A stretch of DNA of 44,039 nt. Origin: Nemertoderma westbladi (lineage: Eukaryota; Xenacoelomorpha; Nemertodermatida; Nemertodermatidae). Location: assembly GCA_032718475.1 (NCBI GenBank), contig JAUCBJ010001373.1, positions 1 through 44,039 of the forward strand. The letters run 5' to 3'. How positions within the stretch are numbered: position 1 is the first letter of the stretch; the number at the start of each line of letters is the position of its first letter. The notes beneath the pieces were generated by a model, which saw nothing but the letters and a program-made list of their open reading frames with translations, was not told where the DNA came from and did no database searches. The position numbers and the translations under genes are program-made. Below are positions 21,501 to 33,500 of the stretch, piece by piece.

Positions 21501-24500
21501 GTCATCCAGGCAGGATCGAACTGGTGACCTTCAGGTTCTAAGTGTGACGCTCCAACCATTTGGAAACAGAGATATCAATAATAAATATTACGTAAACGTT
21601 ATAAATAGTAATATGTAATTAATATTCGCGCTGGTTTAATCTAAGTCATGGATACCCCCACCACCACCCATGGATACCCCCACCACCACCCATGGATACC
21701 CCCACCACCACCCATGGATACCCCCACCACCACCCATGGATACCCCCACCACCACCCATGGATACCCCCACCACCACCCATGGATACCCCCACCACCACC
21801 CATGGATACCCCCACCACCACCCATGGATACCCCCACCACCACCCATGGATACCCCCACCACCACCCATGGATACCCCCACCACCACCCATGGATACCCC
21901 CACCACCACCCATGGATACCCCCACCACCACCCATGGATACCCCCACCACCACCCATGGATACCCCCACCACCACCCATGGATACCCCCACCACCACCCA
22001 TGGATACCCCCACCACCACCCATGGATACCCCCACCACCACCCATGGATACCCCTACCACCACCCATGGATACCCCCACCACCACCCATGGATACCCCCA
22101 CCACCACCCATGGATACCCCCACCACCACCCATGGATACCCCCACCACCACCCATGGATACCCCCACCACCACCCATGGATACCCCCACCACCACCCATG
22201 GATACCCCCACCACCACCCATGGATACCCCCACCACCACCCATGGATACCCCCACCACCACCCATGGATTCCCCCACCACCACGCATGGATACCCCCACA
22301 ACCACCCATGGATACCCCCACCACCACCCATGGATACCCCTACCACCACCCATGGATACCCCCACCACCACCCATGGATACCCCCACCACCACCCATGGC
22401 TACCCCCACCACCCATGGATACCCCCACCAATAGCAAGAATGAATCAACACATCTCCAATCAGACTCTACACAACTTTGGAGGTGTTCCATCTAGCTTGA
22501 CACTTGAACGGAACCGTCTCCGCTATGCAGGACATAGTTTTCGCCGTCTGTGTACAATATTGTGCTTTGGCGGCCTCATGGACTGAATAAACATGGTGGA
22601 CAGTCCATGACTTTCTTGAGACGCATCTTAAAGGACACTGGCCTTGAAGATGCGGATGATCTAGCAAATATCATGGGTGATAGGGAGTTGTGGCGGCGCA
22701 ATTTTGACAAGCCGGCCCAGCCTTCTTAATATATATGTAATATATATATATAATGCAGCATGCCGATCTCACTACTAGTAGTAATACCAAGAAGCTCAAT
22801 TATATTCTTGTTATTTTAGATGTTCACGAGGCTGTCAATGTTCTACAAAATCTTCTTGGGTTTAAATTCGACAAAGAAGCCACGGTTCAACCCCAGGTCC
22901 TGGATATGAGAAATTCCATTTGCCTGTGTTAGTAAATAGAATATGATTGTTATTCTGTACAAAATTAAGAATTAATATTTGAAGCTTATGTTTTATTGTT
23001 TCAGTTATGAGAATATAATTTTTCTTATTTTGTTTCAGTTTTGGCAGAGATATTAGCCGTTATAGTGGCGATCGTGCAACCAGGCAGTAACCTCCAAGAC
23101 CTGATATTTATTCAGAAGCATGCCTACGGGGTAATGTTAAAAGGGGCAGAGTTAGACCTCTCAAACAAATTTGGAGTCCCAGCAGACCCCAATGCGAGTA
23201 AAATGTAAGTCGCCATATCTAACGCCATATCTAACGCCCCCCCCCCCCCCCCCCTCCCCCTCTATTACAGTTTGTTTGTATATTTTGTTAGGTCCGCTAA
23301 GTATTCGAGACCATACGAGACCTCTAGTATTCACTCCGTTGTTGATATTGTTGTTGTTGTTGTTAATTTCCAGTTAGCTTTTAGTTTTATATAGCTTCAT
23401 ACGGCGCAGTGGCGAAGTTGGTTATGCTTTGGACTTGAAATCTCTAGGTACCGAGTTCAATCCCATATTCCGGTTGTGAACTTTTTTTTTGGTAGTAAGA
23501 TTGGTAGAAAGCCATTCAAGGATACAGTTCATGTGTAGGTAGACGCGGATTTCGCGCTTGAACGCTAGTTACAACATTATTTTACTTGAATAAATTTAAT
23601 TTATAGGACTTCTGCTAAAATAAAATCTTTAGAAAATACAATTCTCAGTTATCAATCGAAGATTAAAGAGTTGGAAAGGGAATTAGAAAAACTACGAAGG
23701 GTAAGTGTTTATCATTAGCCTAAGTTCGCGCTTAGCAGTAACTAGCCAGTATGTTTAAGATTTTATTTTGTCTGTTTGATTGCACACACTTGTAGTATTA
23801 GACACTCGGGAAAAAAATTGGAAAATATTTATAAATATCCACTACAATTCTTCCCTTTAGGAGTTGGAGGAATTGAAGCGAGTCCCCAGTCCAACCGAGG
23901 GTGATTCAGCTGTTATGTTCACTAAATTGGACTCCAATAGGAATGTCACGAATTTAACGAAAGCGAGACAATCAGATAAAATAGACCAAAAGTCTTACGA
24001 TGTAAGTTAATAATTTGATCGTAATATATATTATGATGGTGAGTTCTGTTTGACCGTAATTTGTGATCGTAGAATTTATCAAATAACTTCAGAATACTTA
24101 ACTATCCATCTTCAAATTTATAAATACTCCGACATGTTCAGTGTCTGCTCTTTTCTATCGCGTTTTGACTGACTCGTTCAGAGTGTCTTAGTGTCTGATC
24201 CGTTATATACAATTAATAGTTAGTTTAGTTGATCTTATATTTACAGGAGGCGCTGTCATTAATGGAGAACTATGTTAGTATTCCTGTAGTCAGATGGGGC
24301 CAATTAGTACAGAAATATATCAGTTTTCGACAAATGAAAAATGTTGAAGGTTAGTGAATAGTTTAGGTTAGTGAATTACAAAACAAAGTTCTTTATCAGG
24401 AACACGCACAACCCCTTTAATCTCGATTGCTGCAAAGCTATATAATAGAATTCTATTAAATCGCATCAGGGATCCCATTGAGAGACTGCTCCGTGGAAAT

Positions 24501-27500
24501 CAGAATGGGTTCCGTAAAGGTCGTGGGACCATGGAGCCCATTTTGGCACTTAGAAGGATAATTGAAGGGTTATCAACAAAGAAAGACAGGCATCTGGCTG
24601 TTATCTTTGTTGACTTCTTCAAGGCCTTTGATTCAGTCTCTCGCTCACGTATGTTCAGCATACTTTCATTATATGGGATTCCTGATGAAATTCTTGCAGC
24701 AATCAGATCAGTATACGATGGTTCGACAACATTTGTGTCTACTGTTGACGGTGACACAGAACCATTTGAAGTGTTATGGGGCGTCCTCCAGGGAGACACA
24801 CTTGCACCATTCTTGTTCATAATTGTGGTTGACTATGTTCTACGCATCTCCTTAGATCATCATAATAATGTTGGGGTGATGATAACTCCACCTACTGGCT
24901 CCAGAAGTCGAGGAAATCCTGCCAAGTACCTAACTGATCTAGACTTATTGCTGATGACTTAGGATTACTCTCAGAATCACTAGAGGGAGCCCAACGGCTC
25001 CTCAGCTCATTAGAACATGCTGCTTCTAGTGTTGGTCTTTTTGTAACTCCAAGAAGACCACCATTATGATAGTTAACTTTGAATGACCTCATCAAGTCTC
25101 CGGCCGGATGAGCATAAGCTCAAAAGATGGTATGCTTGAGCATGTGGATGACTTCTGTTACCTGGGATCATGGATCCGGAAGTCAGGTGAGGACCTTCTA
25201 ATACGTAAGGGAAAGGCAAGGGCAGCCTTGAATAGGCTTTCCAGGATTTGGAAGTCACCGAGAATTAATCGGAAACTTAAGGTCCGATTATTTAGAGCAG
25301 CAGTAGTTCCAGTACTCCTCTATGGGAGTCCATGCTGGGCTCTAACTGCTGAAGACACCAAATCTCTGGATGGCACATTCACAAGAATGCTACGCCGGGT
25401 TCACTGTGTCAAGTACAATGCACACATCTCCAACCAGACACTATATAACATTGGAGGTGTCTCATTGGTTCCCCCAAGCTTGACACTAGAACAAAATCGC
25501 CTCCGCTTTGCAGGACATTGCTTTCGCCGTGAGGACCAGCCAGTGCACAATCTAGTGCTTTGGTGGCCCCATGAACAATGTAAGCATGGTTGACAGCCCA
25601 TGACTTTCTTGATACGGCTATTAGAGGACACTGGCCTTGAAGATGCGGATGATCTAGCAAATGTCATGGGTGATAGGGAGTTGTGGCGGCGCAATTTTGT
25701 TAATAAACCGGCACAGCATTCTTAATGACGCTGCAATGAAGTATGCCAATTGTGGATTGCATGGTGGTGGAAAATTTTTTGTCAAGCCGGGATAGCATCT
25801 CAATGCAGCAGGCCGAATATAGATGGATAGATAGAAATACTGATATCGGATAAAAGTAAAAAAAAGTAAATTTTCTTCGGCCGCTAGGCCAGGGATTACG
25901 CACAAAGTCTGACGACTTATTTCCAGTGCGGTCCCCACCGAACTTTACTCCCCAGAGGAAACTCCAGTACTCATTTAGCTACCACTTAAGGATGCAAGGC
26001 AGAGATGCGCCCTGGCTGGTCCCTTTAAAACATTCGTGCCGAAACGAAAACTGCCCTGGCCCATGTGAGGATCGAACCCACGACCTACAGGAGATGTAAA
26101 TTCAATGCAACCATAACACCAAGGTGGAACCATGGATAGATACCGTTATATCTGCCAGATATGGTATCAACTATCTATTTCATTTCATTTAATAAAAATC
26201 AATTAAATTGACATTTTATAAATTTAATTTGCATAATATTATTGATTAACCATCTTTATAATCCATCTCATTACTCATCAACATTTAATGCAAGAAATGT
26301 GTAGATTTCGTCTCATGGTCTATTGTTCTCTAATTAGTTCAAATATTATTCATTGCCAGATAATTTGCACCAATCAGAGCCGAGCGCTGCAAACCTCAAG
26401 ATGTTAGCGAAACTCAGTCGGATGCAGCACGATCGTCTCGACCAATGGCAGCAGATGTCGGATACCATGTCGGAACAGCGTAGCCAATTAGCGAGTAGAT
26501 TGACAGCAACACTAGAGGAAATACAACAAGAGTCGGGAATATTTGTGATTAAACCGTCTTATTCTTACAGATCAAAGTAAGTGCCTGGGAGTCAGTAAAC
26601 AATAGAGAGACATAGAAAGCTAGACCTCAACAAAATGTTTTTTTTATCTTTAAACCAGTTCCGTCCAGTCCCTGAGTCTGTCTATATATGTCATTCCTTC
26701 GGCTATTCTTACATCGGGTACATTTATTTTGATTAAATAAATTGGAGATTAGCTGTTGCAACTGTAATTAAAGGTGTAATATTATGGATTTGTTCTGAAA
26801 TGGAAAACATGAGAAAGCGCGTCACCGGGGGTTGACTCTAGTTTGTTTCACTCTAGCATACTTGAGGCCTGCACCTGGCAGCAAGGGTATAGGGCATGAC
26901 CCAGCAGATGAGCTGCAACATCCAATGGTGGGTCATGTACGCCAGAGTAGATATGGGTGATGGGCCTCATATCTGACTCCATTGCGACACCCACCCTGTG
27001 GAATGGCAAACCAGGGTGTGGTATTTGCCCCGAGAGCTGACTCGGCAAAAAAGCACCCCCCAACCCCCACTATGGATTACATTAGCAATGCGGAGGTCCG
27101 GCCACTAGAGGCCAGTGGAATTACCGGACACAATCGGCCTCACAGGCGTCAGTTAACTCCTGACCGGCTGCCTGTCTCACCCCCTACTGGAGAGAGAGCA
27201 GCCAACAATTCTTTGAGTCCCTTTCCTGATGACCTTTCTGGCCCAAACCCTGGGTCACCAGGGAGGCCAGATTGTGATGGGGAGAGGGATTCTGGAGTTG
27301 GAGGCTACTCTCATGTTCCACCCCGACCAACAAAGCCATTGGTGAATCTGAGGCAAGTCACTAGACTAGCCTCAGTAAACACCCTAACACTGGGTCCCCA
27401 ATGCGACAAGGTGAGCTGACTGCCTTGGCAGATAAGCTTTCTCTTAGCGCAGTGGGTGTTCAAGAGCACCGAATGCAGACTGGACAGACTGATGAGGTTC

Positions 27501-30500
27501 TGATTAAGGACATGGGGGCGGTTGGCGACTCGCCCTCGCGTCAGCAGATGATAGTGGCAATGGTGGAATTGGTCTATTGATGAATCCAACTGCACATGCA
27601 GCATTGGACAAAATAGACCAAATCTCTAACCACATCATCTGTTGCCACTTCTCATGTTCTGGAAGACAGGCTAAGAAGTTTCCTAAGGTGGTTCTGATTA
27701 TGTGCTACTCTCCAACTAGTGTTGCCCCTGTAGAGGAGGTGGAAAATTTCTACCACAATCTACAAGCAGCTACTGATGGAGTGGATCAGCATGCATTCTT
27801 AACATTCCTGGGAGTTTGTGGGAGACTTTAATGCAAGTCTGCATCAATCACCTACATCGCCCTGGGTCTATAGCAATAGTGTTATCCGAAATTCTGTCCA
27901 TCTTCAGGATTTTATCTCTGGAAATGGATTGTTTTCGGCTGGAACCCAGTTCAAGAAGCGAACTGGAAAGCTATGGACTCATAGTGGACCCAGTGGTCAC
28001 AAGTCCCAGATAGACCATATTCTGTTTCGTAGGAAATACAGGAGCTCTATACAAGACTGTAATGCATTTACACTTCGACCCTTCTCCAGTGATCACCGCC
28101 TTATTGTGGCCAAGGTAAGACTTAGTCTGCGTGCTAGCAGAACAACGAAATCTGCCTTGCCGCGGCATGACTGGTCCTCTCTGTTGCAACAGCCAAGTGT
28201 GAGATCCAGCTTCACACTACAGCTGAGCAACAGGTATGAGGCTCTTGCCTCTGAGGTGGCAGATCACTGTGAGGGCTATACTGCCTTTACAGAAGCAGTT
28301 AAGTTAGCAGCTGCAGAAACAGTTCCTGTATACCCTATACTGTACTATGTTCTACGCATGTCCTTAGATCATCATAATGATGATGGGGTGATGATAACTC
28401 CACCTACTGGCTCCAGAAGTCGAGGAAATCCTGCCAAGTACCTAACTGATCTAGACTTTGCTGATGACTTAGGAGTACTCTCAGAATCATTAGAGGGAGC
28501 CCAACGGCTCCTCAGCTCATTAGAACATGCAGCTTCTAGTGTTGGTCTTTTTATTAACTCCAGAAAGACCAAAATTCTGACAGTTAACTTTGAAAGTCCT
28601 CAGCAAGTCTCTGATCGGATGAGCATAAGCTCAAAGGATGGTATGCTTGAGCATGTGGACGACTTCTGTTACCTGGGATCATGGATCCGGAAGTCAGGTG
28701 AGGACCTTCGAATACGTAAGGGAAAGAAAGGCATGGGCAGCCTTGAATAGGCTTTCCAGGATTTGGAAGTCACCTAGAATTAATCGGAAACTTAAGGTCC
28801 GATTATTTAGAGCAGCAGTAGTTCCAGTACTCCTCTACGGGAGTCCATGCTGGGCTCTAACTGCTGAGGACACCAAATCTCTGGATGGCACATTCACAAG
28901 AATGCTACGCCGGGTTCATTGTGTCAAGTACAATGCACACATCTCCAACCAGACACTATATAACATTGGAGGTGTCTCATTGGTTCCCCCAAGCTTGACA
29001 CTAGAACAAAATCGCCTCCGCTTTGCAGGACATTGCTTTCGCCGTGAGGACCAGACAGTGCATAATCTTGTACTTTGGCAGCCTCATGGAGTGAATAAGC
29101 ATGGTAGACAGCCCATGACTTTCTTGAGACGCATCTTAAAGGACACTGGCCTTAAAGATGCGGATGATCTAGCAAATGTCATGGGTGATAGGGAGTTGTG
29201 GCGGTGCAATTTTGTTGACAAGCCGGCACAGCATTCTTAAAAATGCAGCTGCAATGCAGCATGCCGATCCTAGTAGTAGTAGTAGTAGTAGTTGTACTTG
29301 AGGCCGGTAGGTCCGCTGTTAGAGATAGAATGTATGCAACTTAAGACTGCCTGTTGAATATAAGTGGATTAGGTGGGAGTGTTAGTTTCAGGGGCTAATG
29401 GCTGAGCTGGTTAGCGCTACTGATGAGGCCTGTTAGGCCGAAACGTACGTATATCGCTGGTTCAACCCCCGCTGACGCGCTTTCTAATTTTGTCCACTTC
29501 TGAACAAAACCATAATATTACACATTTATTTTGCTTAGTTATACGAATTTTATTTTAATATACAATAATATAGGCGAGGTTGCCACAATAATAACCTGTT
29601 TTGGTGTAGGCCTCTTTAATTAAAGTTAGTGGTCAGCATTCGGCACATACAGACGCACCCGTTATGGTACATGTAGCCTGTCTTCTTACAGCCAGCCACA
29701 TACATCCCTTTGTTAATGTGTTTATTCTTTGACTTCAACGGATTTAAACCAATAATTTATATTATAGAGCGAAACGTAAACGTTATTCCGGAAAGATAAG
29801 CGATCCGTATAGACCACCAATGGGTCGAGTTGTCACATACGCAGACAGTTCTCCGATACTCCAACCCCCCGCCCCCACACCGTCTGGCTACGTCAGACGC
29901 ACCGTCAGCCGGGGCCCAGACAGACACGAGGGTCTCCTGGGGGAGGGTATTCGGTTGCTAGGAGACAGAAGCGAAGAACAACAGCAATGGAATGTAGGTT
30001 ATGTTTATCCGAAACGGAACTTTATACCTATAATAATAATTTATAAGGGGGGAGACAAGGGGGGAGACAAGGGGGGAGACAAGGGGGGAGACAAGGGGGG
30101 AGACAAGGGTGGAGACAAGGGTGGAGACGAGGGGGGAGACAAGGGGGGAGACAAGGGGGGAGACAAGGGGGGAGACAAGGGGGGAGACAAGGGGGGAGAC
30201 AAGGGGGGAGACAAGGGGGGAGACAATGGGGGAGACAAGGGGGGAGACAAGGGGGGAGACAAGGGGGGAGACAAGGGGGGAGACAAGGGGGGAGACAAGG
30301 GGGGAGACAAGGGGGGAGACAAGGGGGGAGACAAGGGGGGAGACAAGGGGGGAGACAAGGGGGGAGACAATGGGGGGAAACAAGGGGGGGAAACAAGGGG
30401 GGAGACAAGGAGGGAGACAAGGGGGGAGACAATGGGGGGAAACAAGGGGGGAAACAAGGGGGGAGACAAGGAGGGAGACAAGGGGGGAGACAAGGGGGGA

Positions 30501-33500
30501 GACAAGGGGGGAGACAAGGGGGGAGACAAGGGGGGAGACGAGGGGGGGGGAACTTGTGCAAATCCCACCTCAGCCAATTAATATTTCCTCTCCACTTTAA
30601 ATTATCAATTAATGGAAAGGAGCAGGTTACAGTGGCACGTTATTCTAACCAAAACAACACTAAACGAAATTCAATAGCGCAAGTTATAGTTTTATTTTTG
30701 CGAGTTATTAGCTGTTATTTGCGTCGATTTTCCCCTAGAGAGGGATGAATTTTGATTTCGACAAAAGAGTCTCCCCATATCTGTACCTGTGAGATGAAAC
30801 CAGATTAAAGAGTTTTTAATTCGAATAGGGCCTAATACTTCGCGTTAATGCGAGAATGTGAAAAATGTTTGATGGAAACATTTGGTGATATAAGTATCAA
30901 TGTTTGTGATGACACATGTTCTAAACAAACATTACTTAGGGTAAACCACTACTACAACTATCGGCATGCTGCATTGCAGCTGCATTATATATATATATAT
31001 TACATTATATTAAGAATGCTGTGTCAGCTTTTTGACAAAATTGCGCCGCCACAACTCCCTATATATAGATCCCTATATCCTATATATATCCCATGACATT
31101 TGCTAGATTATCCGCATCTTAAAAGCCAGTGTCCTTTAAGAAGCGTTTCAAGAAAGTCATGGACTGTTCACCATGCTTGTTTACTCCATGAGGCTGCCAA
31201 TGCACAATGTCATGCAGTGCGAAAGCTATGTCCTGCAAAGCGGAGGCGGCTCCGCTCAAGCGTTAAGCTAGGGGAGACTAATGAACGACATCCAATGTTC
31301 TATAGAGTGAGATTGGAGATGTGTTCATTGTACTTGCCACTTGCTTTGTACTTGCATTCTTGTCTATGTGCCATCCAGAGATCCAGATACCTGATCCAGA
31401 TATTTGGTACCATCTGCAGTTAGAGCCCATCATGGACTCCCATATAAGAGTATTGGTACTACTGAAAAAATCGATATTCCGTTTTATTCTATGGGACTTC
31501 CAAATCCTGGACAGACTATTTAACGCTGCCCATACCTTCCCCTGACTTTCGGATCCATGATCCTCCCAAGTTGCAGAAATCATCCACGTGCTCAAACAAG
31601 TCACCCCTGGAGCTTATTCACTTACGATCAGATATTTCTTGAGGGTTGTCAAGGTTCACTGTCAAATTGTTGGCCTTCTTAGAGTTTACAAAAAGACCAA
31701 CACTAGAAGCAACCTGCTCCAATAAGCAGAGGAGCCTTTGGGTTCCCTCTATTGATTCTGACAGTACCCCTAAGTCATCAGCAAAGTCCAGATCAGTCTA
31801 TGCACTTTGAAGGATTTCCTCTACTTCTTATGCTCGTAGGGGGTGTTACCATCACCCCGAACCATTGTATACTGATTTGAAAACTGCAATAATTTCCTCA
31901 GGAATCCCAAGTCAACAAAGATAATAGCCAGACGTATGTTTTTCTTTATTGATAATTCTTTGACTATCCTTCTGAGTTCCAGAATAGGCTCCATGGTCCG
32001 ACGACCTTCGTCGGGTTGGTTCCCACGTAACAGTCGCTCAATGCAATAGATCTCTGATGCGATTTAATAGAATTATATTGTATAGCTTTGCAACAATCGA
32101 GATTCCATGAAAAGGTCCATAGATTGTTAGGTTGCCCTTCTTTGGGGCAAGGACCAACTTATATATTTTCATTTCTCGAGGGACTCTCTTAGTCCTATAC
32201 ATGTCCAGAATAATGGGGAGAATGAGCTCCAAACACTCAGGAATTTTAAAGACCTCAGGAGGCACGCCATCTACTCCACTGGCACGATTGGTCTTAATGC
32301 TCCTAGCTGCAGTCTTGATTTCACCAAAGGAGATGTCACCAATGGGGATATCTGTGAGCACAGACTCGGATACATGATGTACCTCAAAGTTTTCAGGCAA
32401 TACCCTGTCCTAGTTTAGAAGCTTCTCAAAGTGGTCCTTCCAACTTTTGAGGCGTTCAGCGAGAGATTCAGCTGGAGACCTTGTGGTAGTTAGTTGGCTT
32501 TCCCTCCCAATGAGCAGGTTTATTGATCGCCATGTTAGACCTCAGTATGTGATAATTGAATGTACCGACATACTGACTAACAGGGGGTTGTGATGTATAT
32601 ATTAACTTTAAGGTAACCACTAGAGTCTTACAACCTTTAACTACAAAAAAATATAGAATCAGGACATTAAGCCCAAAATACCTTCCAGACCCTAAGGCCA
32701 TCAAGGAACACAAAACAAAACAAACAAAAAACACAAACAAAGGTATAGTATCAGGACATTAAGCCCAAAATACCTTCCAGACCCTAAGGCCATCAAGGAA
32801 CACAAAACAAAACAAACAAGAAACACAAACAAAATATATTATAACACGCTCCACATACAAGTATGTATCGCAACGCTAACCCTAAAACCTAACCACCATA
32901 CACTAAATGATACCGGTAATAAACTGCACAAACGCTAAGCCTATATTCTATAAGAAAATATAACAAATTAACAAATTAATTATTTTTGCCCTAGTTCTAC
33001 CCCTTTCACGGCGACAAAAATGTCATATATTTTCTAGAATATAGAATATAGGCTTAGCTTTTGTGCAGTTTAATACCGGTATCATTTAGTGTATGGCGGT
33101 TAGGTTTTAGGGTTAGGGTTGCGATACATACTTGTATGTGGAGCATGGTATAATATATTTTGTTTGTGTTTTTTTGTTTGTTTTGTTTTGGTTTCCTTGA
33201 TGGCCTTAGGGTCTGGAAGGTATTTTGGGCTTAATGTCCTGATACTATATTTTTTGTAGTTAAAGGTTGTAAGACTCTAGTGTTTACCTTAAAGTTAATA
33301 TAGACCTCAGTATGACTTGGTAGAATATATTTTCTCAATACTTCTCGATTTGCAGCCCTACTCAGCTCTACACTTACCCCTCGATGACCCTACCACGGTA
33401 ACAACTCCACGCATTCTAGAACTGGACGTCAACAGGATGTTAGTGGACCAGACGGCTGTGTCCGGAACCTACCTCCGTCCGTCCGAGTTGCGGACCGGAC

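Larger units (their letters stand above)
26773..29523 (+). mobile_element. Hammerhead-carrying element, split by LINE B
   Basis: Element sequence lies at 26773-26869 and 29295-29523. The duplicated TACTTGAGGCC (26859-26869 and 29295-29305) shows where LINE B entered; the copy at 7776-7979 preserves the unsplit join. The left end (26773-26836) is an inverted copy of the right end (about 29459-29523): GGTGTAATATTATGG against CCATAATATTACAC, and CGCGTCACCGGGGGTTGA against TCAACCCCCGCTGACGCG. Without LINE B the element is about 315 bp. It has a tRNA-like A box and B box around the ribozyme motif. Confidence 0.72.

Noticed and set aside
21636-22586. Long open frames on both strands (Pro/His/Thr and Gly/Trp/Val repeats)
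   Set aside because: They come only from the 22-bp minisatellite, which is open in every frame; it lies in an intron and joins broken LINE sequence.
27488-27500. Second hammerhead core (GACTGATGAGG)
   Set aside because: No stem II closing in GAAA follows; it is coding sequence of LINE B.
29958-30600. Leu/Ser/Pro- and Gly/Glu/Thr-repeat frames over the 12-bp array
   Set aside because: Shadows of a simple repeat in an intron. Only the KGGD reading has an upstream exon, and then only if the intron is retained.
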